Part shown: one piece after another, positions 15,901 to 25,439 of the stretch | How positions within the stretch are numbered: position 1 is the stretch's first letter | Layout: the number at the start of each line of letters is the position of its first letter | Assembly (NCBI GenBank): GCA_017654935.2 | Contig: CM065700.1 | Coordinates: 48,124,722 to 48,188,721, forward strand | From: Phymorhynchus buccinoides | Taxonomy: Eukaryota; Mollusca; Gastropoda; Neogastropoda; Raphitomidae | Reading direction: 5' to 3' | Length of the DNA: 64,000 nt | The notes under the pieces: generated by a model | Database searches by the model: none | Seen by the model: the letters and a program-made list of their open reading frames with translations, nothing else | Told to the model about the DNA's origin: nothing | Position numbers and translations under genes: made by a program

Positions 15901-16387
15901 AGACAATAGGGTCTTTGGATAACAGACCCCAATTTGATGCCTTTTAGTGACATAGGGGTTAAATCACTGTGGTGCTAAGACAATAGGGTCTTTGGATAAC
16001 AGACCCCAATTTGATGCCTTTTAGTGACATAGGTGTTAAATCACTGTGGTGCTAAGACAATAGGGTCTGTGGATAACAGACCCCAATTTGATGCCTTTTA
16101 GTGACCTAGGTGTTGAATCACTGTGGTGCTAAGACAATAGGGTCTGTGGATAACAGACCCCAATTTGATGCCTTTTAGTGACATAGGGGTTAAATCACTG
16201 TGGTGCTAAGACAATAGGGTCTTTGGATAACAGACCCCAATTTGATGCCTTTTAGTGACCTAGGTGTTGAATCACTGTGGTGCTAAGACAATAGGGTCTT
16301 TGGATAACAGACCCCAATTTGATGCCTTTTGGTGACATAGGGGTTAAATCACTGTGGTGCTAAAATGCGACTTTGGCGGTGAAAGGG
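12993..16387 (+). mobile_element. TIR element with hugely expanded interior (piggyBac-like MITE)
   Basis: Left end CCCTTTCACCGCCA (after TTAA at 12989-12992); right end TTGGCGGTGAAAGGG (followed by TCAA at 16388-16391, one change from TTAA). Left arm 12993-13130 matches the 238-bp element at 11876-12113, including the GTATTGGGGATTC box. The interior is a tandem array described separately. No transposase frame is visible. It sits in ARL6IP4 intron 4. Confidence 0.85.
13131..16364 (+). repeat. 42-copy array of a 77-bp unit
   Basis: Unit starts ACAATAGGGTCTTTGGATAA and ends GTGGTGCTAAG. Unit starts at 13131, 13208 ... 16288 fit 13131 + 77k exactly for k up to 41, so no net indel has accumulated. 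Variation is by substitution at a few recurring sites (AACAG/AATAG, ACATAG/ACCTAG, GTTAAA/GTTGAA, GGGTTA). There are no spacers, so it is not a CRISPR-type array. Confidence 0.97.
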
Positions 16388-16422
16388 TCAAAACTGCAAA
16401 CTATCGGTTTGCGCACCCCTCA

Positions 16423-16964
16423 AAGGTGCACCCTGACGGATGAGTTTTTGCAGGAAACACGTCCAGATCACCAGAAAAACAGCCTTTTCAAGGATCGGAA
16501 CACTCACTTTACTCTGGTTTCCTAGAAATCAAACCGTCAAAACGGCGATTCCTCCTTGGCGGAGATAGTAGCCATTTTGGATGGGGTGGGTGGAGGTCAC
16601 TCATTGTGGTTGAAGCGTTTTCTTTTTTTGTAGTGCAGTACCAAAAAAATGGAGCTATTTACTTTGTTGTGAGCGAAACTCCTTTAGATAAAATGTATGA
16701 AATAAAAATAATAAAAAATAAAAAGGCTTGTATTGCGAAAATTTCGTGCAAACGATTTGGTCTAAACGCAGGCAACCATTAGAAAAGAGACCCATTCTCT
16801 TTGGGTGAAAGAATTCGCTTCCAGCACCTCTGCCAAGGAGGAATTGCCAATTTGACGATTTGATTTCTAGGAAACCAGAGCAGAGTTTCAATCTCTGTAA
16901 AGGGTGTTTTCCTGGTGATCTTGACGTGTTTCTTGCAAAAATTCATCCGTCAGGGTGCCCCTTT
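16423..16964 (+). mobile_element. TIR element family T2, copy 1
   Basis: Left end AAAGGTGCACCCTGACGGAT; right end, reverse-complemented, AAAGGGGCACCCTGACGGAT, followed inward on both sides by TTTTTGCA(A/G)GAAACACGT. TIRs are ~50 bp. A second copy lies at 56139-56686. No transposase is visible. The right flank reads TTAAG, so a TTAA target is possible but the left flank reads TCAA. Confidence 0.85.
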
Positions 16965-17008
16965 AAGAAATGAACAAATCAGGAACCCTGATCACGTTAT
17001 CGCATTAC

Positions 17009-17078
17009 CTTGTTGATTTCTTTGTGCTTGTCCTTGCTCACTATCTCCTCCATCACCTCCCCGTCTCCTTTTATCAGT
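17009..17078 (-). CDS. ARL6IP4: ARL6IP4 (SR-25) exon 4
   Basis: 70-bp exon with acceptor GTTTCAG before 17078 and donor AAG|GTAATG after 17009. Joined to exon 3 in phase 2 it gives R then [20 protein letters not shown] and INK. From memory the vertebrate protein has [20 protein letters not shown] and INK here, so this is the most diagnostic part of the gene. Residues 224-247. It ends in phase 0, matching exon 5. ARL6IP4 is an SR-rich nucleolar/speckle protein reported to influence splicing. Confidence 0.95.
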
Positions 17079-17159
17079 CTGAAACCACAACCACAACTCA
17101 TTACTCATTACATGTTACACAAGCATACTCATCTGAGCACATTTGTATGCATGCATGCC

Positions 17160-17640
17160 CGCACATACGCACACACACACACACACACACTGAGACTCTG
17201 TGTGCATGTGTGTGTGTATGTGTGAGTGAGTCTGTGCGTGAGTGCGTGCATGCGTGCGTTTATGAAAAATATACTAACATCGAAAATGTGTGCATTTGAA
17301 TTGTGTTTGCTAGTCTTTGATCAAGACACACACACACACACACATGTGCGTGCGTGCGTGTGTGTGTGTGTGTGTGTGTTCGTGTCTGTGTGGGTGGATG
17401 AGAGTGGGTGCATGCTTATTCCTATTGCTATGTTTCCACAGGTGATATTTGCTGCCGCTTTTATTAAAGAAGTCGTTTATGAAAAATATATTAAAATCCA
17501 AAATGTGTGCGTTTGAATGGCGTTTGTGAGTCTTTGATCAACACACACACACCTCTGCACGAACAAAAACACACACCTGTGCACGCACTTATATACACAC
17601 ACACATCTACCTATGAACACACACACACACATACAAAGCA
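17160..17640. repeat. (CA)n/(TG)n tracts in ARL6IP4 intron 3
   Basis: CA at 17169-17190, mixed TG/GTGC at 17195-17260, CA then TG at 17326-17380 and CA at 17538-17636. The phrase TATGAAAAATATA...AAATGTGTGC occurs twice (17261, 17477), so a ~216-bp segment is duplicated. No coding sequence. Confidence 0.8.
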
Positions 17641-17801
17641 ATTATGAATGCACACAAGCAGGCACTCTGTACTCATCATACACACACAGATAGATAGAGA
17701 GAGAATAGCAGAGAAGGAGAGAGAGACTGAAAGAGAGTGAGTGAGAGAGAAACCCGCAATATTCACATAATTGTCTGCCCCTGTAGTCAAATGAAGCATC
17801 C

Positions 17802-18260
17802 CAGGGCTCCCAGGGACCCCCGTGTGGGTGTTCATGAAGTACTACAGTATAAGCAAAAAGGACCTTCCTATTCTTCTTCGTCGATCCCATCAGATGGAGA
17901 TGCCACCAGCCCGCACGAATGCAGCAGTCGCCTGGAGATTAGTCAGGTTTCCGTGCAGCTTTTCCCACAGTGGTGTTGGGTCTTTGTTCTTCTTCTTCTT
18001 CGTCGATCCCATCAGATGGAGATGCCAGCAGCCAGCACGAATGCAGCAGTCGCCTGGAGATTAGTCAGGTTTCCGTGCAGCTTTTCCCTCAGTGGTGTTG
18101 GGTCTGGCCACATTTCTTGTCTGGGGACAGTGTGGAGTACGAGTGGGCAATGATGAAGAACATGCTCTACATTCATGAGGTCTGCTCCGCATGGGAAAAG
18201 GACCCTCTATGAGAATGCGTAGGGGTCCCGGGGATGTAGTACTATAAAAATGGACAAAAA
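17802..18260 (+). mobile_element. TIR element family T3 (CAGGGCTCCC), copy 1, interrupted
   Basis: Starts CAGGGCTCCCAGGGACCCCC like the copy at 49518. Left part 17802-17870 and right part from about 18188 are homologous to adjacent bases of the 49.5-kb copy. They are separated by ~320 bp made of two tandem ~115-bp units (TCGATCCCATCAGATGGAGA). The string AAAAGGACC occurs on both sides of that insert, as a target duplication would. The far TIR is missing. Confidence 0.7.
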
Positions 18261-18299
18261 TAGCAAACCATGGTCTTGGCATTCCAAGCTATGACCTCC

Positions 18300-18512
18300 A
18301 ATCAAGGACCTTTCACCATCCCTTTTTGTCACTAAGTACTTCTAGGCCCAGTGACGCCAGGTACCCATTTCCACCTGGGTGGGGTGAGGAAAATAGGAGT
18401 AAAGTGCCTTTCCCAAGGACACACCACTGCGACTCGAGCTGGATCCGAACCCACACACTCGCAAACCTGACGGATTACGAGCCAGCGACTCAGCTAAGCT
18501 ACAGCGGCTCCA
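18300..18512 (-). mobile_element. tRNA-derived SINE
   Basis: On the minus strand, 18502-18482 reads GTAGCTTAGCTGAGTCGCTG (A-box like) and 18451-18441 reads GGTTCGGATCC (B-box like), at normal tRNA promoter spacing. The body continues with CCTTGGGAAAGGCACTTTAC and CACCCAGGTGGAAATGGGTA, a central domain that recurs in SINEs of many invertebrates and fishes. Its head lies about 15 bases from the ARL6IP4 exon 3 donor and is in the same orientation as the gene. Confidence 0.75.
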
Positions 18513-18529
18513 GAATCATGGTAACCAAC

Positions 18530-18653
18530 CTGGTGCGACCAGACTCCTCGTCGTACACGTGCCTCATGACGCTCTGCTGCTTGTCCCACTCCTCCTTGGT
18601 CATGGGCTTCATCACGCGGGGACTGGGGCCCACCATGGGGGCTGACTCCGACA
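18530..18653 (-). CDS. ARL6IP4: ARL6IP4 (SR-25) exon 3
   Basis: 124-bp exon: acceptor CCGTTTTCAG before 18653, donor ACCAG|GTTGGT after 18530. Enters with one base carried from exon 2 and leaves in phase 2. Encodes [13 protein letters not shown], then [20 protein letters not shown], then YDEESGRTR. Vertebrate ARL6IP4 has [14 protein letters not shown]...DPETGRTR at this point (recalled, not searched), so homology is clear. Residues 183-223. The plus-strand open frame across it is a shadow. Confidence 0.95.
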
Positions 18654-18685
18654 CTGAAAACGGGCACAAGGCGCGTTGTAATTAA

Positions 18686-18750
18686 TCATAATAAATGAAA
18701 CTTATATAGCGCTGTTCGATGGCATGCCATCCTCACAGCGCTTTACAAAG
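18686..18750 (-). mobile_element. Short SINE/LINE tail fragment
   Basis: The minus strand reads CTTTGTAAAGCGCTGTGAGG ... GCGCTATATAAGTTTCATTT, a GTAAAGCGCT...AGCGCTATATAA tail found on several retroelement families. Related strings occur near 12695-12760 and 22290-22365. Confidence 0.6.
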
Positions 18751-18999
18751 ATTTAGAAGAAGAAAAAGAAAGAAAGAAAAAACAAACTTACACCGACTCA
18801 AGCATACACAGACTCATACATACCCACACAGGGAGGAACCCCTCTCACACAAAGCTGTACAAACAAACCTGACGCATAAAACAAAAGCAAGCACTTGCCT
18901 CCCCTTTCCACAGCTCCCTCACAGGAAGTTAAGAACATGGGTGCCTCTATAAAACCCTGGAAAACCCGTTGTTGTTGTCGTTGTTGGCTTACCCTGGCT

Positions 19000-19285
19000 A
19001 AAAGACTCCAGGGATCATCTCAACAGCTGAAGCACTTGAACACTATGGTACAAGTGCATCAGCTAGGGGTGAGAACATTACGTGTGTGACCGTTTTTTAT
19101 TACCCCCGCCACGCCACATGGGCGGCCACACTCCGTCTTCGTGGGAGATTTTGGAGACTGATGATGTTATGCTAGGAGCTTGTCATGGCTACAGACAATC
19201 CCCACATAGCTATGCGTAGCATAACGACATTTTGATGAAGCCTTGGTGTTCTAACCTATGTGAATTGGTGTCTGACACAGCCTTA
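19000..19285 (-). repeat. Interspersed repeat family R2, copy 2 (full)
   Basis: Reverse complement of 57600-57885: shares ACTCCAGGGATCATCTCAAC, the GTGACCGTTTTTATTACCCC stretch, CTCCGTCTTCG and the ACATTTTGATGAAGCC box. Lies in ARL6IP4 intron 2. Confidence 0.8.
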
Positions 19286-19317
19286 AACCAAGGCTGTGGT
19301 TAGAAGAAAGCAAGAAA

Positions 19318-19560
19318 AAACACCCACTGTAAAGCAGATAGGGCAGCATCCCTGCTGGAAAACTGAAGGAAACCCCCCACTGTAAAGCAGATAGGGCAGC
19401 ATCCCTGCTGGAAAACTGAAGGAAAAAAAAATATTTTAAAGAATTTGACAGGCTGTCTATGGAATTTGACAGGCTGTCTATGGAATTTGACAGGCTTGAC
19501 AAGCTGTCTATGGAATCTGACAGGCTGCCTATGGAGCAAAGGAATCTGAGGCATGACATG
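19318..19560. repeat. Two short tandem repeats (about 60 bp x2; 21 bp x5)
   Basis: CACTGTAAAGCAGATAGGGC...CTGGAAAACTGAAGG occurs twice (19323-19382 and 19378-19430). Then GAATTTGACAGGCTGTCTATG repeats about five times with small indels at 19440-19535. Non-coding, in ARL6IP4 intron 2. Confidence 0.85.
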
Positions 19561-19719
19561 GGCAGTGTGACAAGAGGTGGCGTTACCACAGGTAAGGACA
19601 CAATATGGGAAGGGGAGAAAGGGAGGTCACTCAGAACTCCATTTTTTTAATAAATCGGATCTGCATGCAGAGACCACTGTATAACACATACTCTCACACA
19701 CACACACACACACACACAC

Positions 19720-19768
<49 letters not shown>

Positions 19769-19777
19769 ATTTAATTC

Positions 19778-20613
19778 ATTTTTTGGCTTTACGTGGCTCT
19801 TCTATAGACTTTTGTTGGATTCCATCACATTGCGGATTATCTGCAAATGAAAGGGTTGACCGGTTAGCAAAAAATAGTGCAGCCACTGAAAACGGTTTAG
19901 CAAAAATAGATATATACCTTTATCTCTACATGAAAATTATAGTCTTTTAGAAAAAGCATCCTGGAATTCTGTGTCTAGCAAACAAACAGAGATATCATCT
20001 TCTGCAAAAAAAGAACCAAAAAGGAAAGTTCTTTAAAAAGCTAATAGATTATAAAACAGGACAAAGTCTTCATCAAGGGTGGATTCTGAAAAGTTTAGTT
20101 TTTAGATTCAGGCTCGATGCATTGAAAACAAAATTCTGTAAACATGTGACTTGCATTTGTGGCCAGCATATTACACCATTCCATGTGATTGTTCTTTGCG
20201 AAAATATGAACAACTATTTACCTGCTTGGTTGTTGGACACAGAACCATCAATGACAACCTATAAAGACATTATTTGTGATGAATCAAAGATTCTAGAAGT
20301 TGTTCGGGGACTTATTAGGAGCCCAATTGGACCTTTGCTTTGATGTGCTTGTTATCTATTTTACTTTTATTTTCTGGAGTTTAATATTGTTCATTTATTG
20401 TTTTTCTTTTAAATGCTTAGACATAATTCTAAGTTTAAGTATTTCACTAACATTTCACTAACATAGGGCCTATAATCACACATATACTCAGACCCACATA
20501 CCCCTTACCCATCATACACATGCATCATAATCATACTACACATGCATTTTTTTTGGTGTATGTCTAAGATCACAGTAAGGTGGATAGACGTTAAATCAAA
20601 GAACGAACGAACG

Positions 20614-20617
<4 letters not shown>
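19778..20617 (+). pseudogene. I-clade-like LINE 3' fragment with RNase H motif
   Basis: Plus-strand remnant with an RNase H C-terminal motif, [19 protein letters not shown], followed by an in-frame stop near 19940. A zinc-finger-like CKHVTCICGQHITPFHVIVL-C segment comes next, then a stop at 20341-20343. RNase H downstream of RT is typical of the I clade. The 3' UTR ends GTGGATAGACGTTAAATCAA and a short (GAAC)n tail at 20597-20617. 5'-truncated next to a (CA)n/(GC)n tract (19700-19767); lies in ARL6IP4 intron 2 on the opposite strand. Confidence 0.8.
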
Positions 20618-20651
<34 letters not shown>

Positions 20652-20719
20652 TAACACACACACACACACCACAGTGACACACACTGACACACACAGTGTG
20701 ACACACACACACACAGTGT

Positions 20720-20808
<89 letters not shown>
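20618..20808. repeat. (CA)n microsatellite
   Basis: CA-rich from the GAAC tail of the preceding LINE to 20808, with CAGTGTGA interruptions at 20690-20725. Confidence 0.95.
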
Positions 20809-20809
<1 letters not shown>

Positions 20810-20850
20810 AATGAATTCAGACATATAGCCAGAAGAGAAACGCCCATGCA

Positions 20851-21380
20851 AGCAGGAGAGGAAGAGGAGTGGGGAATGAGCAGGAGAGGAAGAGGAGTGG
20901 GGAATGAGCAGGAGAGGAAGAGGAGTGGGGAATGAACAGGAGAGGAAGAGGAGTGGGGAATGAGCAGGAGAGGAAGAGGAGTGGGGAATGAGCAGGAGAG
21001 GAAGAGGAGTGGGGAATGAGCAGGAGAGGAAGAGGAGTGGGGAATGAGCAGGAGAGGAAGAGGAGTGGGGAATGAGCAGGAGAGGAAGAGGAGTGGGGAA
21101 TGAGCAGGAGAGGAAGAGGAGTGGGGAATGAGCAGGAGAGGAAGAGGAGTGGGGAATGAGCAGGAGAGGAAGAGGAGTGGGGAATGAGCAGGAGAAGAAG
21201 AGGAGTGGGGAATGAGCAGGAGAGGAAGAGGAGTGGGGAATGAGCAGGAGAAGAAGAGGAGTGGGGAATGAGCAGGAGAAGAAGAGGAGTGGGGAATGAG
21301 CAGGAGAGGAAGAGGAGTGGGGAATGAGCAGGAGAGGAAGAGGAGTGGGGAATGAGCAGGAGAAGAAGGAGGAGGATCCT
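20851..21380 (+). repeat. 28-bp minisatellite, about 19 units
   Basis: Unit CAGGAGAGGAAGAGGAGTGG plus GGAATGAG, with starts at 20853 + 28k through 21357. Variants differ mainly by AGAGG/AGAAG. Because 28 is not a multiple of 3, all minus-strand frames stay open and give a spurious 28-residue Ser/Leu/Pro peptide repeat. ARL6IP4 intron 2. Confidence 0.97.
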
Positions 21381-21384
21381 TTTG

Positions 21385-22160
21385 AGACGCGCACAGAGAC
21401 TGATGCACCGACAGACCAGGGACAAAACACCAACAGAAACAGAAGATACACCCATGCATCTTGTCTGCATCCATGACAGCAATGTCACAGAACTCAGCGG
21501 GCACAGAGACTGATGCACCGACAGACCAGGGACAAAACACCAACAGAAACAAAAGATACACCCATGCATCTTGTCTGCATCCATGACAGCAATGTCACAG
21601 AACTCAGCGGGCACAGAGACTGATGCACCGACAGACCAGGGACAAAACACCAACAGAAACAAAAGATACACCCATGCATCTTGTCTGCATCCATGACAGC
21701 AATGTCACAGAACTCAGCGGGCACAGAGACTGATGCACCGACAGACCAGGGACAAAACACCAACAGAAACAGAAGATACACCCATGCATCTTGTCTGCAT
21801 CCATGACAGCAATGTCACAGAACTCAGCGGGCACAGACTCATGCACCGACAGACCAGGGACAAAACACCAACAGAAACAGAAGATACACCCATGCATCTT
21901 GTCTGCATCCATGACAGCAATGTCACAGAACTCAGCGGGCACACAGACTGATGCACCGACAGACCAGGGACAAAACACAAACAGAAACAAAAGATACACC
22001 CATGCATCTTGTCTGCATCCATGACAGCAATGTCACAGAACTCAGCGGGCACAGAGACTGATGCACCGACAGACCAGGGACAAAACACAAACAGAAACAA
22101 AAGATACACCCATGCATCTTGTCTGCATCCATGATAGCAATGTCACAGAACTCAGCGGGC
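21385..22160 (-). repeat. 110-bp minisatellite, 7 units, with an exon-like segment
   Basis: Units of about 108-110 bp share ACTGATGCACCGACAGACCA, GATACACCCATGCATCTTGT and CATGACAGCAATGTCACAGA. On the minus strand every unit encodes AEFCDIAVMDADKMHG in one frame, and the rightmost copy is preceded by non-repeat sequence. I do not recognise the peptide. ARL6IP4 intron 2. Confidence 0.93.
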
Positions 22161-22199
22161 AGGGAGAACATCCTTACACTGACACTGCGGTATCTCAAT

Positions 22200-22370
22200 A
22201 ATAAACTTTTTAACGATCAAAAGCTAATCGTAATAATAATAATAATATTAATAATAATAATAATTATATTAATAATAATAATCATATTAATAATTAAAGC
22301 TTAATAATATAGCGCTCTTCAATGAAAACAATTCATCCTCAGACTCAGAGTGCTTTACAAATATTATGAG
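22200..22370 (-). repeat. (AAT)n and a SINE/LINE tail
   Basis: (TAA)n-type repeat at 22229-22300 followed by ATAGCGCTCTTCAATG ... GAGTGCTTTACAAATATTAT, a minus-strand retroelement tail. Bases 22371-23274 are AT-rich intron without recognisable features apart from a short TA/CA tract at 22630-22660. Confidence 0.65.
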
Positions 22371-23274
22371 TTAAAAAAAATCAAGAAGAAGAAACATTAC
22401 ATGTATTACAAAACATTAAGAAGAAGCACAGAAAATAATATTAATTTAACACAATTTGAAGTTAAGCTCATGCCAGTCGTTGCATGCTTATCAATATCTG
22501 GATTTGGTGTCCAAATGGACGGACGCACACACAACCTCGAGCATGGACAAACCACGCACACACAAAAACCCAATACAGTCCCTAAGGCTTTGCTCCGAAA
22601 CTAAGAAATGCCGTATTTTGCTGACTATATAAGGGCACACACACACATATATATATATGCAAACTGAAAATCGGAAAAACTGGAAGTAAAAAATATGAAA
22701 GAGTGTGTCCATTACATGCGAAAACCCATCCATAACCCCATCCGCTTATTTTTAAATAAATTATAAGAGAATAGGGGTTTGCGTGTGCACACAGCTTAAC
22801 GCACACCTGATTATAACTAATATAAGGTGCAACCCCCAAATTTCACATCAGATTTAGATTTTGCTTCAGTACTTTCTCACTAGATATTATCTCCCCCATT
22901 GGGAGAAAAAGTAAATCAGCACATTATTTTATTTTCTTCTTTTCAGAACACAGAACAAATCACAAAGTTAAAGTGAAAGTAATTGAGTTTGTTTCTTAGG
23001 TTCACAAACACATACATTGGACACAAAATAAGTTTTATTAAAGCAAACTATATACATAAGAGGAAAGTTTAATGGTGTGTTTTCTTGATCATTTAGATAT
23101 TATTAGTCATTTTATTAGGCGCAGTGTTTTCAGTCTTGGGGAAAAAAGTATCACCTTATTTAAAATAAAATAAAAATATGATTATAAGCGCTTAAGTGTT
23201 TTTTTAAGATTAAACGCCATAAATATTCATTATTGTTAAATTAGTATCATTACACACACAAAATGAGCAACAAC

Positions 23275-23576
23275 CTGTTATAGTCGGCATTGCAGGCAGA
23301 TGATTGGTCAACCCCGCACCAAACGCCGACGGAGTTATCCGAGCTTGGACTTGGAGGCGGGCTTTTTCCTCCTCCTCCTCCTTCTTCAACTTCTTCAGCA
23401 GCTTCTTCTTCTTCCTCTTCGCCTTCTTCGCTTTCTTTTTTCGCTTCTTCTCTTTCTTCAAGTGCTTCTTCTTCTGCTTCTTTTCCTTCAATTTCTTTCT
23501 TCGTTTGTACGGAGACGGGGAGGAGGAGGAAGAAGAGCCTGAGGAGGAGGAAGAGGAGGAAGAGCTGGACCGCTGT
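23275..23576 (-). CDS. ARL6IP4: ARL6IP4 (SR-25) exon 2, Ser-rich then Lys-rich
   Basis: 302-bp exon: acceptor TTTCCTTTCAG before 23576, donor ACAG|GTTGTTGC after 23275. Phase 2 in, phase 1 out, both matching the neighbours. Encodes QRSSSSSSSSSSGSSSSSSP, a PYKRRKKL start, a long Lys/Arg block (about residues 104-150), EEEEEKARLQVQARI and TNHLPAMPTI. Serine- then lysine-rich low complexity between an SR N-terminus and a conserved C-terminus is the known ARL6IP4 layout. Plus-strand frames here (Phe/Ser-rich) are shadows. Confidence 0.92.
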
Positions 23577-23592
23577 CTGAAAGGAAACACAC

Positions 23593-23885
23593 AAAATGTT
23601 ATCAACAGTGTGCACATCATAGAAAACGTAGTCGCACATCAATCATATTCAAAATGTTATCAACAGTGTGCACATTATAGAAAACGTAGTCGCACATCAA
23701 TCATATTCAAAATGTTATCAACAGTGTGCACATTATAGAAAACGTAGTCACACATCAATCATATACAAAATGTTATCAACAGTGTGCAAATTATAGAACA
23801 CGTAGTCATACATACAATATATTATCAACACTACGGCAACAGTGTGCAAATTATAGAAAACGCAGTCGCACATCATATTCAAAAT
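23593..23885. repeat. 58-bp tandem repeat beside exon 2 acceptor, about 5 units
   Basis: Units begin AAAATGTTATCAACAGTGTG at 23593, 23651, 23709 and 23767, with a diverged fifth. The array starts 17 bases from the exon 2 acceptor, so in gene orientation it is the last ~300 bases of intron 1 and would include the branch-point region. Confidence 0.92.
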
Positions 23886-24043
23886 TAGCGTCATGTACTC
23901 TCACAGTTTCTGTGAAGGCAGAGGTTATGCCTCATATGGGCATGTAAACAGATAAAAACAAAAATAATAAAACTTGATCTGGCAATATTAAATAGCCCTA
24001 AATCCAAAACCTAGTTCCTTATCCAAAACTATCTCAACTAAAG

Positions 24044-24430
24044 ATGGTACAGCGTAGGGCAGCCAGATTCTCCTGCAATAACTACGGAGACAAGACACAT
24101 GGCTGTGTTGAAAGAATGCTGGGGCATTTGCAGCGGGACACTCTTGAAGAGCGGAGGAAAATCAACCGCCTGTGCCTACAGCACAAAATTAACAACGGCC
24201 TGGTCGACCTGAATGTGAGCCAGTACCTGCACCCCAGCAACCCCAGAACACGAGTAAGTCAAAGTTCTATCAGGAAAGGACAGTTCATCCAGTCCTCTAC
24301 CACTCCTTTTCCCCATGAACACTCAGAGAGTGGAACATGCTCCCCGCAATCCTGACAGAGACCACCTGTCCAGAAGTGTTGAGGGCAGGCCTTGAGGGCA
24401 TCTACACCAGACACCAGGCAGAAGAAGAAA
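24044..24430 (+). pseudogene. LINE RT C-terminal remnant
   Basis: Encodes VQRRAARFSCNNYGDKTHGC, then LGHLQRDTLEERRKINRLCL, YLHPSNPRTRVSQ, and after a +1 shift near 24310 a REWNMLPAILTETTCPEVLR segment. 'VQRRAARF...LxWxxLxxRR...WNxLP' is the usual C-terminus of Jockey/CR1-like LINE polyproteins. Lies in ARL6IP4 intron 1 on the opposite strand. Confidence 0.8.
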
Positions 24431-24609
24431 CCCAGTTCATTACTTTATCCAATTCCCCAAGCTGTAATTATAATGCATTTTATTAATAATATTATTATAT
24501 TTTAAAAAATGTCCAACTTATAACTTATAATATAAGCGTACTCCCTGATCATGGCCTGAGTTTTGCAAATGCAATAACGGCTTAACCATAGCCACTGCGT
24601 TCTATAAAA

Positions 24610-24715
24610 TATCCATTAGAAATACAATTCTCTCTCTCTCTCTCTCTCTCTCTTTTGTGTGCTTATTATTTTCTTCTTCTTCTTCTTCTTTTTCTTCTTC
24701 GCTTTAACATCCTCT
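24610..24715. repeat. (CT)n and (TTC)n tracts
   Basis: (CT)n at 24630-24653 and (TTC)n at 24673-24702. Surrounding sequence to 24780 shows nothing coding. Confidence 0.85.
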
Positions 24716-24779
24716 GTCAGCTTGTTGACGACTATGAATGTATGATGTATACATTTAGGGGTTTCCAGTATTATCTAGA

Positions 24780-24845
24780 AATAGGTAGGTAGGTAGGTGG
24801 TGTAGGGCTATGTATAGGCCTCTCAGGCCTTATTACGCCCCTTCT
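24780..24845 (-). mobile_element. CR1-like LINE 3' hairpin with ACCT tail
   Basis: The minus strand reads GGGGCGTAATAAGGCCTGAG AGGCCT...TAGCCCTACACC followed by four ACCT repeats. The nested AGGCC...GGCCT core inside a GGGC...GCCC stem is shared with other LINE 3' ends in this window (see 32519, 35815, 36440, 40820, 40976). The tail here is a tetramer. Confidence 0.6.
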
Positions 24846-25125
24846 CAATGAATTTGACTTGACAAATTATTTAGTGGTTTGCGTCTCTTAAATCAAAAAC
24901 TAATAAAAAGAAAATCAGAATGGCTTCTTTTTTTTATTCTTTTTTTTTTTATTCATCGAAACATTTCAATTTTCTTTTCAAATTTGGGTTTTCGTCCAAA
25001 AGATTTTTGAATTCATTAATGCTAGGTGCATTCTTTATGTTAATTGGTAGATCATTCCACATTTTGTAATTGTATAGAAATACAAGTACTGTAGGAAGGA
25101 ACAGCTGCCCAGATGATCAGCTCAG

Positions 25126-25179
25126 GGGGGAGGGGGAGGTAGGGGAGGGAGTAGATCCAGGGAGTAGATCCAGGGGGGG

Positions 25180-25212
<33 letters not shown>

Positions 25213-25243
25213 GGGGGGGGGGGTTCTCTCTCTCTCTCTCTCT
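25126..25243. repeat. Poly-G tract and (CT)n
   Basis: G-rich from 25126, with nearly pure G at 25175-25223 and then (CT)n to 25243. A 20-base unit GGGAGTAGATCCAGGG is duplicated just before. Proline/glycine frames here are artefacts. ARL6IP4 intron 1. Confidence 0.9.
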
Positions 25244-25439
25244 TCTTCTCTTTGAGGCCCACGATCATTCTGGCACCCTCAGGAGGAAAAAAAAGACACA
25301 CACACACATTTTGAAAGGAACAAATATGGGAGATAACCAATTGAATGAGCAAATGTCTACAAATCTTGATTCTCCTACTCAACTGGGATCTAAAACGTTA
25401 ACGTAGACCCCAATCATTGCAATTTCATCGTCAGCTTAC

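Noticed and set aside
13131..16364. CRISPR-like regular array
   Set aside because: Units are directly adjacent with no unique spacers, lie inside a TIR element in a eukaryotic intron, and no cas genes are present.
18430..18512. Functional tRNA gene on the minus strand
   Set aside because: A and B boxes are present, but the sequence continues into a SINE central domain and the acceptor stem does not pair.
20596..22109. Long minus-strand open frames (up to 321 residues, Ser/Leu/Pro-rich)
   Set aside because: They are open only because the 28-bp and 110-bp units lack stops in some frames; all three frames give the same periodic peptide and no gene signals surround them.
23300..23738. Plus-strand Phe/Ser/Leu-rich frames
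   Set aside because: Antisense of ARL6IP4 exon 2, whose minus-strand frame has proper splice sites and phase.
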